Below are positions 27,872 through 39,224 of a DNA stretch of 64,000 nt, in pieces. The stretch comes from Schizochytrium sp. CCTCC M209059 (lineage: Eukaryota > Sar > Bigyra > Thraustochytrida > Thraustochytriidae). Numbering within the stretch: the stretch's first letter is position 1; every line of letters begins with the position of its first letter. Below the pieces are notes generated by a model. The model had not been told where the DNA came from. It saw nothing but the letters and a program-made list of their open reading frames with translations, and did not search any database. A program made the translations under genes and the position numbers. The stretch lies in assembly GCA_000818945.1 (NCBI GenBank), contig KN805382.1:512811-576810 (forward strand). Direction: 5' to 3'.

Positions 27872-28916
27872 GCAGGGAGAACGGGGCCATATAGCCCTCC
27901 CGTGCAGCGAGATCCCAATCGACAGACGCAAAAAGCGCGTGGGTCTTGATATCTTCAAGACCCTTGTTGTACCCGAGTCGTTCTGACCGTGGTTTTACCA
28001 AAAGCTTTTCAATGAGGTCCCAGTCAGCATCGAGAGCCTCTGCTCCAAGGTCCTGTGGCGAAGGCAGTGGCGAGCAGCAGATAAGATTGCAAGTCTCTTG
28101 TGCATCGACCCCATCCCAAGGCCAGGACCCAAAAAGCATTTCAAAAATGAGGACACCGTAACTCCACCAGTCGGTTTCGATGCCGTGGCATTCTCGCCGA
28201 AGGAGCTCCGGAGCGGAATAGAAGATGGTCCCGGAACTGGTCACGACCTCGAGGCGGCCGTTCTCAGGATTGCGATCGCGCTCTTCGTCAAGAAGGACAG
28301 ACAGCCCGAAGTCGAGGAGACGCACGTGTCCTGAGGCTGTGAGGCCAATGTTCTCTGGCTTGAGGTCGGCATGAATGATGTTGCGATCGTGGAGGTACTG
28401 AATCCCGATGGCGATCTCGACAGCGTAGTGAATGACGTCGCCGATGAGCAGTGAGTCACATGAGGCCAACAAGGAGAAGAGGTCTCCCCCGCGGCAGTGC
28501 TCCATGCCAATGTAGGAGACTTGGGGTGTGCAGGTTCCAAAGAGGAAGTCAACGATGAACTTGCATTTGCTGGGCTCGGCGTCGAGATGCCTCATGATAT
28601 CGATCTCGTTCTCCGCTTGGTGAACTTTCTCGTCACCGACGACGTGCATGCCAGATTCGCTTGCATTGCGCCTTTGGAGCTTGAGCACAAAGTTGCCCTT
28701 GCTCACGACGGCGCCAGCGAGGTCGGGCACGGAGAGGTCGGGCCGAAGTACGTCCTCGAAGCCGCAGCCGGCGGCGGCCGCGCAGTCTGTCTCGGTTGCG
28801 CCGCGCGCTGCCTCGGAGGCCTTGGCCTCCTTCGGGTCTGCTGCATTCGCGAGGGCGACGAGGCCGTGCTTGCTGGACCAGAGGACGGACTTTAGTTGCA
28901 CGGTGGCGGGGTTCAT
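27867..28916 (-). CDS. AGC-like serine/threonine protein kinase, non-RD
   Basis: 349 residues starting at a clear ATG. Kinase features: beta-3 lysine K79 (FVLKL), alpha-C glutamate near E102-E104, catalytic loop HADLKPEN at 182-189, DFG at 202-204, activation-segment SAPELL at 234-239 and DWWSYGVLIFEML. A PKA-like C-terminal HALFASVDWD (326-335) and a YMAPF motif recall the AGC C-tail. The catalytic-loop arginine is replaced by alanine (HAD, not HRD), so activity may not need activation-loop phosphorylation. The usual glycine-rich loop is not recognisable. The N-terminal 60 residues are Ala-rich and unassigned. Substrates unknown; a cytosolic location is inferred. Confidence 0.82.
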
Positions 28917-30660
28917 GGCGCACCACCTAGCCTGAAAGCGAGTCTCTCACGCGGCCTCAGCAGACAGGCACGCGAGCGAGCGAGCGAGGGAGGGAGTGAG
29001 CGAGTGAGCGAGTGAGCAACCGTGCGTGCGTGCGTGCGTACGTGCGTGCGGTGGCGAGCGGCCGGGCTTGCGCGTTTACTTGCTTGCTTGCTTGCTTGCT
29101 TGCCTGCTTGGCTGGCTTGTTGTGTCTGCTTTACTTTTCTGTATGTTCGCTTGTTTCGCTTTGGCGCTTTTGTGCTTGCTTTCGCTTGCTTTTGCTGGCT
29201 ACCTCGCTAGCCCAGCAGCAGCAGCAGCAGCTGCAGGCGCTGGTCGCTGACGGTCTTCGGCGGCGCCGCGATTCGGGTTTGGCGTCGCGACGCTCGCCCT
29301 TCCTCCCTCCCTTTCCCCCCCTCCCTCCGGCCGATCATGGCGCGGCGCGGCGCGGCATGGCTGGCCGCGCGGCGCAAAGGCCAAGGAACGTGAAGGAAGC
29401 AGCGGCGAGGAGGAAGCAGCGGAGGGAGAGGCGAAAGCAGGTGGGGGGGTGGGGGGCCGCTCCGCAGCCGCCCACAGCGGGGGGAAAAGACCCCGCGCAG
29501 ATGCGTGACGGCCCCAGCCCTCACATGCCGGCGGGCCGCGCGGCTGCGGGCTGCGCACTTCCCGCAGCCGTCCGGCCCGTGTCCCACGGCGTCGCCACTG
29601 GCTGGCGGCGGCAGCGGCGCCACCACACAGCGCGGGGGGCTGTGAAAGACCCGCCTCGTCTGTTCGCTTTTTTCTTTTCCTGGCTGCCTCAGCTGCCTAG
29701 CTTTACCGGCTTCAGCCTCGGCACGCGTTGATCGCCTACCTGCCGTCAAGCAAGCTAGTTGGCAACCGTGCCCGCGCGGCCTTGCATCTGCAGCTGCAGC
29801 TGCCTGGCTGGTCCTGCGCGCGAGCCCGATGGCTGCCTGTCTGGCTGGCTGCCCCGGAAAAGCTCTGGGACGAGCGAAGGAAAGAAAGGCCAGCCGGCCG
29901 AGGAACGAGCGACTGCCATAATGGCCGGGGCTTTCTTTCCGGCCGCACCGAGGTCAGAAAGCCGCCACCCTAGCGCACGGAGCACCTGCACCAGCACCAG
30001 CTGCAGCTGCCTGCAAGCGGAGCAGTGCAGACACGCGCGCGGGGTCAGACATCAGCGTCTTTCAAGTCTCTCACGGCGGCCGAAAGACGTTGCTCGCCTT
30101 GCCTTCTCGCTCGCTCCTACGCTGCTGACGGCGACTGCGCCCACGGGCTCTCCTGCGGCCTCGTCGGCAGGCTGCTGGCTGGCTGGCTCGCTGGCTGGCA
30201 GCACGGGCTGGCACGGCGCGGCGCCGCACTTCACCTCGACTCAACTCGAATCGCCGAGCCGAGCCGAGGCGTGGCGTGGCGTGGCGTACTGGTGCCTCGC
30301 ACCTTCCCTTGCTCTTCGAGTCTTTCGCCAAGAATCAATAGCTCGGTGGGCTAAGCAACCCCAGGACGTGCGCGAAGATTCGCGGCTCGAAGGGCGCGGG
30401 CACGCCCGTCGCCAACGCCCGCCCGGCCAGCCAGCGAATGCGTGTGCGTGTGCGTGTGTGTTCGCGCGCCGGGGCTGCTCGTTTCCTTCTCCTCGCTTCG
30501 AGTTGGTTGACTTGCCATCTATCTGGAGGCCCCGTCGATGGGCGGCGCTGGTATCGCCACTCCTTGCTGGAGCTAAGGCCGCCGCGCCGCGGCCTGCTCA
30601 GACAGCCGGCAAGCAAGCGGCCATCCCCAATGGCGCGCCGTGCAGGAGCGGTAAGTTTCT
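28917..30660. other. Gene-poor GC-rich region, part 1
   Basis: Starts as the kinase promoter. It contains (GCGA)n, (GTGC)n and (TTGC)n tetranucleotide runs at about 28970-29110, CAG/CTG runs near 29213-29235, and many GGCTG words. Long frames on both strands translate to Arg/Ala/Pro-rich strings with no domain, as expected of GC-rich noncoding DNA. Confidence 0.5.
29024..29105. repeat. (GTGC)n and (TTGC)n tetranucleotide runs
   Basis: Two adjacent four-base microsatellites separated by about 25 bp. Similar runs recur in the receptor-gene introns. Confidence 0.8.
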
Positions 30661-32000
30661 GCGCGTTTCGTCGCATCGCGTCGCGTCGCGTTGCTTTCGC
30701 TCGCATCGCATCAAATCGCATCAAGCGAATCTAGCCGAACCGAATCGAATCGAATCGCAACGCATCAAATCGCATCGCATCGCATCGCATCGCATCGCTT
30801 CGCTTTCGCGCTGTGTTGCCTGGCGTCGCGTCGACCACGCGCGAGGTGTGAACTAAGTTAGCTCTCGAAGTCGCCTCCTTACGACGGCGCGGCCAAAGCT
30901 GCAAGCGTTGTACCGCGCCGTGCTGGAGAAGGTAAAAGGCAAAGGCCGTGGCGCCGCGGGCCGAGCTCGCGCAGGGGAGAATAAGCATTGGGTCCTCCCG
31001 AAGCGGCCCACGGTGTGTGGGGGGGGGGCGTCGCGCCGCTCGGGCTCGCGCGACGGCCGCTGCGGGTTATCTATCGCCAATGTTAACCCAGAAAAGTAGG
31101 ACAGGCAAGCCAGGGGTGGCGGTGACGGCGCGGCACGGCGCAGTACGAGATTACAAAGAAGAAATGAAAGCGGACAGCGGCTGCGCGACCGGCATTGGCG
31201 AGCCTCCGTGGCTCCTGCCGGGCCGCGCGGAGGCAGGTGAAACAGGAGGCTCCGGTGAGGCCGACAGGCAGCCAGCTGTCCTAGAGGAATACATGCGTTT
31301 GAGGGGCGTGGGGGCTAGCCCAGCATGTCCGGATGGTTGGTTGGCAAGCTAGGCGGTTGACTGGAGGGTCGCTCCGGTCCGCGAGCCGCGAGCACCTCGT
31401 CTGCGGGGCTATCAGCCCACCGTACCCGCCGCAAGAAGCAGGCTGTGGGGTGGCCGCAAGCTGATTGGCCCAGGTCCAAGGCGGCGCGCGAGCGCGAATG
31501 GGCCGTCCATCTGCTCGCGCGGTTTGTGCTCCGTGTCCCCCCCCCACCGCTCGCGGAGGGCAGAGCAAGAGCGCGCGCGCCCAGAGAACGCCGCCAGGCT
31601 CCGGCAGCCTTTACGCTGTAGCATGGCGCAGACGTGGGCTCGCCCATGAGCCAGTTAGCCAGGCCTCGCGCGCAGAGAGGAGAGAGAGGAAGGAGCTTGA
31701 AAGATAGAAGGGGAAGGAAGGGAGGACGCGCGAAAGACCGAGTATACCACAGCTAGATTAAACAAATGAGGATAGGATAATAAGGCCGCGCAGCCCACCC
31801 ATGTCGACCTCTGCCTAGTTCGGTAGGCTACCTATAGATTGGAATTTCGGGCTCGCGTGGCTTGATTCGAGAATCGACCAGCAACCAGCCGAGCCGCGCG
31901 AGCCGTCCGTCAGAACGCTGGCGGCGGCGAACGTGAAGGGCGCGAAAGATAGCTTGAAAGACAAGGAGGAGGAGGAGGAGGAGGAGAAGAAGTAAAAATG
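30661..32000. other. Gene-poor GC-rich region, part 2
   Basis: Begins with ATCGC/CGAAT pentamer repeats and continues as GC-rich DNA with a G run near 31021-31028 and a C run near 31539-31545. No supported gene. Confidence 0.45.
30664..30810. repeat. Pentanucleotide repeat array (GCATC/GAATC)
   Basis: Tandem five-base units with slowly changing sequence: CGTCG, CATCG, AATCG and back to CATCG. Confidence 0.8.
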
Positions 32001-32032
32001 AAGGATCTCCACACACACACACACACACACAC
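31964..32032. repeat. (AGG)n followed by (CA)n microsatellites
   Basis: An AGG run at about 31964-31986 and about eleven CA units at 32010-32032. Confidence 0.85.
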
Positions 32033-34340
32033 CTAGTGGCAGCTGCAGCCAGGCGGCAAGCCTCGCCGCTTCTGCCGAGGCGGTCTTTCGGCGGCCACGC
32101 GGCGAGTGAGCGAGCGGGGCGAACAGACGCGACGCGACGCGCCTGTCGATCAGGCATGCTCGCTTGCTTGCTTGCTTGCTTGCGTGCGTGCGTGCGTGCG
32201 TGCTTCGTGCACGATTCCGCGCGAGCATCCTGGCGGCCGGACCTGGAAAAAGGCCTCGGTCGGCCGGGACGCTTTGCCCTGGAACTGGCCGGTTGGTTGA
32301 GAGGAGTAAAGGGACGACAGAGCGACCGATCGAAAGACCAACCGGGAGTATATATACACGCGAAGTTGACAGGTCGACAGCCAGAGTGGACTTGACTCGC
32401 GAGCTAGCTGGTTGGTTGAATCGTGGCTGCTGCCGTGTGCACGGTGTTCGCGCGGGTTTGGTTGGTTGGTCCTGTGCATGGGGCTGGCTGGCTGGCTGGC
32501 TGGCTCGCTGTCTGGCTGGCTGGTCTGAAGATCAAGGGGAGAAAACCCCAAAAAATTAAAATGGTGGAAGTCTGTCTGTGTGTCTGTCTGTCTGTGCGCA
32601 CACGCCGAGAAAGGTGGCGTGAAATGCCGATTTTCGAGTGGCGGATCTTTCCTGCCGCTATACACAGCATTGCAGATGCAACTGCAAATGCTATTGTCCG
32701 ATGCAACGGGACGATCTCGTCGTAAAACCGGCGGATACGAGACGTGGCGAGACGAGACCAGACGAGACGAGTGGTCCTCCTGGCGGTACTACCGGTCGTC
32801 GGGACCCTCTCACTTACATGTTCCAGCGTGGCCCGCTCGCCGTGCGCGCCCACACCTAAACACTGTGGGATTATTGACGAAAGGGCTTGGGTCATTCAGC
32901 CTCGAGGGCCGCGGCCATGCGGTAAAGAGCCTCTCGCCGCTCCTGCGGGGTTCGGCGGGAATGGGCGCGGTGCTGTGCTGGCAGCAGGAGCCCGCATCGG
33001 GGTAGCGGCCAGCGCTGGCGCCCGTGGAAGCACGCAAGCGGCGTCTGAACGCCCCGCCGCTGCACTGCGGTTGGCTTCGAATTGAGTCGCAGAGCCGGGT
33101 CACGCCGGCCGCGCCGGGGCTGAATGGCTGGGTGGATGGCAGGTTGGGTCAATGAATGACTGACAGTGAATGGATGTGAGAAGGCAGGGCGGCCTCAGCT
33201 GCCACTGCAGCCACAGTCAGCCGGAGAGAGATCTCACATTCTTTCATTCTTTCATTCTTTCATTCTTTCATTCTCCAATCTTCTTCAGTGCGGGGGCCTG
33301 AGCTTGACAATGCAGCTGCAGCCGCCTAGCGTCTTTCATTCACAGGTGCGGTCGGCTGACTTGATCTCTGCCGTTGGTCGCACTCTCTCTCTGTCGATCT
33401 CCAGCCAGCCACCATCGATCGACTCCACTCTCGCCAAGGGCAGACAGGCAGGGCGATGGTGGCTGTAGTCCCACCGCCGCGAGGAGCGACGCAAGGCACA
33501 GCGGTTCCAAGCGTGCGCGAGGCGGAGGCGCAATACTCGCTCGAGCCGCTGTGGCTTATTATACCTCCATGCCCTCCCATTTGGTCTGCCCCTCTGTCTG
33601 ACTCGTATCGTAGCCCCTCCCCGTGAGGGGGTTCGTCCACACGTGGAGTCCGCCCACAGCCGGGTCAGGAAGTCCTCTGGCTATCTTATCTCCTTGCTCT
33701 GCAGCTGCCTGCCTCTGCCTGGCGACCGAGCGTAGCCGCTGCTGCCGCGGCGGTCGCTACGAGTGCGCCGCTCGCGCCAGCCGTCTCGCCCGCGCGGCCC
33801 TGCTGCAGGAGAAAGTCGATCGATCGTTCGTTCGATCGATCGATTGATCGATCTCCTGCCCTCGATCTTTCTCCTCTTTCTCTCGCTTCCTCCGAAAGGC
33901 TCTCTCCCCTTCACCACGGCAGCGGCAAGCAAGCAAGCAAGGCAAGGCGCCCTTCCCTGCCTGACTGCCTCCCTCCATGCCTCGCTCGCTCGCTCCGTCC
34001 TCGGCCGGGCCGCGCAGAATCGCGCAGGGCGGGGCGGGCGATCGTTAATCATGCCGAGCTGATCACGACGGAGGCGGCCCCGTCGTGCGTGCGAGGGAGG
34101 GGCCGCGTGGGACCGCGACGCAGAGCCGCCGCAGCTCGCAGGAAGCGAGCGGGAGGCGAGGCGAGGCGAGGAGAGGTAACCGCGGGCCCCGCCGCACCTG
34201 TGAAGGAAGGCGCCGGAGACCCTAGCACGGCAGGCGAGGTCCCGGAGCTCGCGCGGCGGGCGCGGGCGTGGGCGCGGGCGCGCTTTGGTGGACGACGCGA
34301 AGATCCGGCAGGCTGGCCGCGGCGCCGCGACGGGCGTGTT
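32033..34340. other. Gene-poor GC-rich region, part 3
   Basis: Contains (TTGC)n/(GTGC)n near 32160-32200, (GGCT)n near 32480-32522, (TGTC)n near 32570-32595 and a GATC/GATCGTTC cluster near 33816-33852. Open frames are Arg/Ser/Pro-rich with no recognisable domain. Confidence 0.45.
33237..33273. repeat. (CATTCTTT)n octanucleotide repeat
   Basis: About 4.5 tandem copies of an eight-base unit. Confidence 0.88.
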
Positions 34341-34694
34341 ATTGAATGAATCAAGCATTCCATAAATCAAAAGCAAGAAATCAAGAAAGAGCAATCAATC
34401 AAGAGCAATCAATCAAGAGCAATCCATAAATCAGAAGCAATCAATTGATCAAGAGCAATCTACAAATCAGAAGCAATCAATCAATCAAAAGCAATCAATC
34501 AATCAAAAGCAATCAAAAGCAATCAAAAGCAATCAAAAGCAGTCAAAAGCAATCAAAAGCAATCAAAAGCAATCAAAAGCAATCAAAAGCAATCAAAAGC
34601 AATCAAAAGCAATCAAAAGCAATCAAAAGCAATCAAAAGCAATCAAAAGCAATCAAAAGCAATCAAAAGCAATCAATCAATCAATCAATCAATC
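34341..34694. repeat. Decamer minisatellite (AATCAAAAGC)n with degenerate flanks
   Basis: Seventeen tandem ten-base units from 34501 to 34670, only one with a substitution. They are flanked on both sides by AATC tetramers and AATCAAGAGC-like variants. The strand is strongly purine-biased and AT-rich inside a GC-rich region. A ten-base period puts the A-runs in helical phase, so the DNA may be curved. Confidence 0.92.
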
Positions 34695-36948
34695 ATTGTC
34701 AATGAGAGCCCGTGAAAGACCTGCACCACACCTGTGCAGCGGCGAGCGAGCAAGCGAGCGAGCGAACGAGTGCGTGCACAAAGGCAGCAGTAGCGGCAGC
34801 AGAGATCTCGCGGCGGCGTGCGTGCTGTGCCGCGCCGCGCCGTGCTATGGCGCGGCGCGGCGCTGCGTTGCGAGCGGGGAGAGAGCCGTGCTGCGCTGCG
34901 GCGCGTGGAAACAGCAGGCAGCAGCCGCTGCAGCAGCAGTGGAAGCAGCGGCGGCGGTGCGGGGCGCGGCGAAGGAAGAAAGCGGCGGAAAGAGGCCGAA
35001 GGCGCGAAGAAAGGCGCCCTGCCCTCTGCAGCCCACCGCTTCGTGCGGGAACTCGGAGGGGACAAGCTCGGCCATTGGCTCCGGGCCGGAGGCGGAGAAG
35101 AGCCAAGCTCCGCTCAGCGCGGTCGATATGATTAGGTCCCTCCGGATGCCGCAGCCGCATGAAGCGGCGCACGACAACTCTTTTTCCTTCTTTCTTTTCT
35201 TTGTCGAGCCGCGCCGAGGGCCGCTGCCGCGGCCTGTGCTGTGTTAGAATATCTCACAGTCGAGGTCAACGGCCGACTGCGGCAGCGCTGTCGGTCGACC
35301 CTGGACCGGGTACAAACGACTGCGAGCTTGGGTCCGCGGCTGCGAGCCTGGAGCGGGCTCCGACGGCCGCCTCCGAGCCCGTGCGTCGCCAAGAAAGTCA
35401 CCGAGCACTTGAGGAACGCAGAATGTAGGGCGGCTGTAACGCGAAAACCCCAAAAGAAGGGGCTTCCACAGTGGACGGCTGCGGCCAGCTTCTCGCGGCG
35501 GAGAATGCGGCGGAGAATGCGGCGGAGATTGGCGAGAAAGGCCGCGGGCTCCAAGCCTCGAGCCGCGCGCAGTCTGGAACGTTCGCTCGATCCAGCGCAC
35601 GCAGCAGCAGCACGGGGGTGATGGCGACGGTCCTTGATTGTTCTTGGCCCCACCCCTGCAACATCGCAATAAAAGACGCGCAAAGTCTCAAAGAAGACCG
35701 CTAAGAAATCAGTGCACATGGCGAACTTGCGGTTATCCCAGGTTGGAAGAGAAAACTGCAGCTGATCGACACTGAGGCGTACGCTGAGTTGATAACGTAA
35801 CGGTTGCTTGGGACGCCTAGGTCTCAGCTTCATCGATCGTCCCAATTTTGGCTGGCCGCCTGGTTGTTAAAAGAAAACCAAAAAAAATTGCGTTGGCAAC
35901 GCATCTTTCCTCCTGCCGGGGCCAGCCAGCTACCTTTGGAGTGTCCCAACTTGGCCACACTGGTCAACGTTTTGCGAAAGCTGAACGCCTGCCTGCCTGC
36001 CTGCCTGCCCGCCTGCCTGCCCGCTCTCCATGCTTGCCTTGCGGAGACAGAAAAAAATGATGATCACCATGGAGGCCTTTATCTGTTGGTTGGCCGCCAA
36101 GTCTTCACCCTCATCAAGGTGAACAAGTAGACTAAGAAACACATGGAGCAAATTACCTTGTCCCTTCGCAATTCACCTACTAAATGCAAAGCTCAAAGCA
36201 GTGACGCTCCAAAGACGGAGCACCAGCCCATATCTACAGGTGTCAGCGTGCGAAGCAATGGTGGCAACCAAAATAGGCGTAGCTTGCGATGCTCTCAATC
36301 ACAGATTTCCATTGAATTTCCAAGCGTCATCTGGTTGCTGCGTTTTCACTTAATGTATTCTGAAGTCGGCATTCGCAAGGATGGCCCAAGAGCATTATTG
36401 TTGTCCAGCACGGCATTGATTCTGTCACGGAACCTCAAAAGAGTGAAGTAAATCCAAAGGACCATGTTGTGGGAGAACAAGTCTTTTGATGTATTTCATG
36501 ATTTTGGTGAAATATAAATGACGTTCTACATACTTCAACAATGATTGAAAAGGTCGCTGCCATACAACCCACTCGTCGACTCTTTCTTGAAATGGGGAAA
36601 TAAAACTTTGTTTGCCATACACTTTTTCGGGATGATCTTGGTTCTGCTGAGCAATAAAGTACCTTAACTTTCGAACATCAGACCTACTTGATCATTCAAT
36701 TATCGATTCCTCTTCTGCGCATCAGCCGAACATCTGGAAGCTTTCTTTTTCCTCGTAAAACTTTCTGCTTCATGGCTCGGAGGCGCACGAGATCAAGATC
36801 GACACTGTCACATTCTACTTGTTTGGCACAAATGTCAAAGATAAGCCATGCATGCCCTGCGAATGATCCCGAAAGACTTTCGAAAGCATACCGCAAGCGC
36901 GCGAGAGTACGGCAACAACGCGACAGTCGCCGGCGCTGGGAAGACAGG
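34695..36948. other. Gene-poor region, part 4, upstream of the La-related gene
   Basis: GC-rich with GCA/GCG runs to about 35600, then turning AT-richer from about 36050. A (CCTG)n run lies at about 35990-36025. The AT-rich 36130-36890 section should hold the La-related promoter and leader. Two non-preferred upstream ATGs in frame with that gene occur at 36772 and 36832. Confidence 0.45.
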
Positions 36949-38376
36949 ATGGAGGAGCAAGGCCAGCAGTCCGCGCCCTCTGGCGCGGACCAAGCGAGCG
37001 CCGAGACTGCGGCAGAGCGCCAGGCTGGCCTGCTGAAGCAGCTCGAGTATTACTTTGGCGATGAGAACCTCGTCCAGGACCACTTTCTCCTCGAAAAAAC
37101 CTTGCGCGGCAATCCGCGCGGCTGGTGCGCCATCCGTGTCCTGCTCACCTTTCCCAAGCTCAAGCGCCAAGGTATCAAGGCACGAGAAGTTGCTGAGGCT
37201 GTCAACGCCGGCAGCGGCCAAGGTGCCCTTTTGGAGCTCAGCAAAGATAACCGTGCCGTGCGACGGACGCGGCCGCTACCCCCTGACGCGGTCATCATGA
37301 CGGGCGGCCCCGCCAGCAATGGCAATCATTCCGGCAATGGTGGCGACCAAGACCTCGAAAAGATTGCTCGGACCGTTCGCGTTACGGGTCTCTCCAGTCT
37401 TCAAGACCTGCGAGATCGCAGTCCAATGACTGCAGACAAGGTCCGGACTTACTTTGAGTCAAAGTTGCCCGAGGCGCCTTCCGCCATGACCGCAGACAAG
37501 GCCCCTTCTGACCTTGTGCTCGGCGTGACCCTTGAAAATGTCCCGGAGCAGCAACAGCAGCAACAGCAGCAGCAGCAAAGCAAGAACTTTGCTCGCAGGC
37601 CGCAGCCCTTTGCTCTTGTTGAACTTGCGTCGCAACAGCTCGCGCAAGCCATGGTAGATCTGCATATCTCCACCGACTGGCGCAGCAGCGTGCAAGTGAA
37701 ACGGGAACGCCCCGCCAAGCGCCAGGCGAATCAAAATCACAACCAGAACCCCGCGCCAGCACCTGAGTCGACCGAAAAAGCCGCCCAGGACAATGAAAAT
37801 GCTGGCGTTGACGCGGAAGCCGTCACAGACACCGAGGGCAACAACGATGCTAGCGCCACGCCCACGGCTGCGCTCAAACGCCGCATGGGAAAGATTCGCA
37901 CGCTCGACAGAGACAACTTTGAAGGTTTCATTGCCGATTTCCCCAGCAAAATCAAGCGCAAAAAGGGACCGCGCTCGTACTTTTTCAGCCTTGCCGACAA
38001 CCCCGAAGTCTTCAACTCGCTTCGCGTCGGTACTGTCGTCTCCTACCTCGCCGACGCGTCTGGTAATGCGACCGACGTGACCCCGGAAAAGAAGACCTCG
38101 TCTGAACATGGTAATGGGCACCACGCATACGAGTCTACCGGAATGGACGGTGCTACGGCAGCTTTGAATGAAGAAGGTCGCGTCCCATCGCCCCCACGCC
38201 GCAAGCCCAAGCCTGCCGCTGGAACTGCAGCCAGCTCGTTCGTCTCCGGGGCACAGGGTTCATTTGCGCGCGGTCCACCGAATGAACATAACAAGTACCG
38301 GGGCTTCGGTTCTCGCGAGTGGCGTGGTCTGCGAGATGGATCCAAGAGCGAGACCGAGCCCACGGAGGACATCTGA
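36949..38376 (+). CDS. La-related RNA-binding protein (LARP6/La-like)
   Basis: 475 residues from an ATG with A at -3 and G at +4. The La motif (winged helix that binds RNA 3' ends or A/U-rich RNA) covers about residues 22-110, with QLEYYFGDENL and RGNPRGWCAIRVLL. An RRM-like region at about 137-257 is interrupted by a poly-Gln tract (nt 37549-37578). A segment at about 315-375 (GKIRTLDRDNFEGFI ... YFFSL) resembles a cold-shock beta-barrel. The C-terminus has a Gly/Arg-containing KYRGFGSREWRGL element that could be an SUZ-C-like tail. An in-frame extension to ATG 36772 adds an Arg/Ser-rich stretch but has a poor start context and AT-rich leader composition. Role inferred: mRNA or small-RNA binding. 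Confidence 0.82.
   Translation: MEEQGQQSAPSGADQASAETAAERQAGLLKQLEYYFGDENLVQDHFLLEKTLRGNPRGWCAIRVLLTFPKLKRQGIKAREVAEAVNAGSGQGALLELSKDNRAVRRTRPLPPDAVIMTGGPASNGNHSGNGGDQDLEKIARTVRVTGLSSLQDLRDRSPMTADKVRTYFESKLPEAPSAMTADKAPSDLVLGVTLENVPEQQQQQQQQQQSKNFARRPQPFALVELASQQLAQAMVDLHISTDWRSSVQVKRERPAKRQANQNHNQNPAPAPESTEKAAQDNENAGVDAEAVTDTEGNNDASATPTAALKRRMGKIRTLDRDNFEGFIADFPSKIKRKKGPRSYFFSLADNPEVFNSLRVGTVVSYLADASGNATDVTPEKKTSSEHGNGHHAYESTGMDGATAALNEEGRVPSPPRRKPKPAAGTAASSFVSGAQGSFARGPPNEHNKYRGFGSREWRGLRDGSKSETEPTEDI
37549..37578 (+). repeat. CAG/CAA tract encoding poly-Gln
   Basis: About ten glutamine codons inside the RRM-like region of the La-related protein. Confidence 0.85.
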
Positions 38377-39224
38377 TGCTAAGCAAGACGAAAGTGATAT
38401 GTTTAGATTGAACAGGTGTTTCCATTATCTCAACTAGGAAAAAAAAAATAAAGAAGGAGGGGAGAGAAAGAGCGCCGGGGACACATTGCTACCCCAGCAA
38501 AATATAAAGGAAAGGATGATTTTGATCTGCTTGCCCAGCGCATTTCATCGCTTGGTTACAACTTTGTTCGGCGAAAAATTCTCAAAAACAATCTTTGTAT
38601 GGGCACTAGCAATTCCTTCACAATGATATCATTGTTGCACTTTGAATACGTGGTGCCTAAGAACACGGAGGGCGACCTTTAGCACTAGCTTGCTCGGTCG
38701 GAGACGTCCTGGTTATTGCACCTGTTGCAAAGTACTCCAAACCTACTGTCCGCCACACAATCCAGAAACTCAAAATCAAGCGAGAGTCTATACCCCTTTC
38801 AAAATAAAACAATATTTACACCCACACATTTCACAATGCGCCGAGCCATTCTGCACTTGCAAAACAGTCAGCTAGCCGCAAGGTGCACACGCCGTGCACA
38901 CATCTTTTGACAGTGAATGCAGTATACACCCGCATACTTCACTGTGCGGCGCCATTCTTCACTTGCCGCTGCTCGCCCGACAATACAGCCGCTACAAGTT
39001 CTATAGTATGCGCAGGTGTCCAGCGCGAGGCGAAGGCTGCACGCGCCGCGCCAGCAGCAAACGCGCAATCGCTCGATCGCTCGTTCGCTCGTTCGCGCAC
39101 CTGGCAGGAAAGGCAGGCCCTCGCACACGCGCGCGCGCGGCGGACGGATCCGGCTGCACGAAGCAGGCTGGGGCTCGCGCGAGAGGAGTGAGGCGCTCGC
39201 GACGTTCGAGCTGCTACTGCGAAG
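38377..39224. other. Intergenic upstream of receptor copy 1
   Basis: Holds the La-related 3' UTR and the receptor promoter. A degenerate direct repeat of about 48 bp (starting TACACCC, ending in CACTTGC) occurs at about 38817 and 38931. Tetranucleotide runs (TCGC/CGCT) occur near 39070-39090. No gene. Confidence 0.5.
38448..38453 (+). terminator. Putative polyadenylation signal AATAAA
   Basis: A canonical hexamer 72 bp after the La-related stop codon, in an A-rich context. Confidence 0.45.

Noticed and set aside
29012..29731. Long Arg/Ala/Pro-rich frames across the 29-36 kb region
   Set aside because: Present on both strands, caused by high GC content and tetranucleotide repeats, with no domain or conserved motif.
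34341..34694. CRISPR-like array
   Set aside because: The ten-base units are directly contiguous with no spacers, in eukaryotic DNA. It is a minisatellite.
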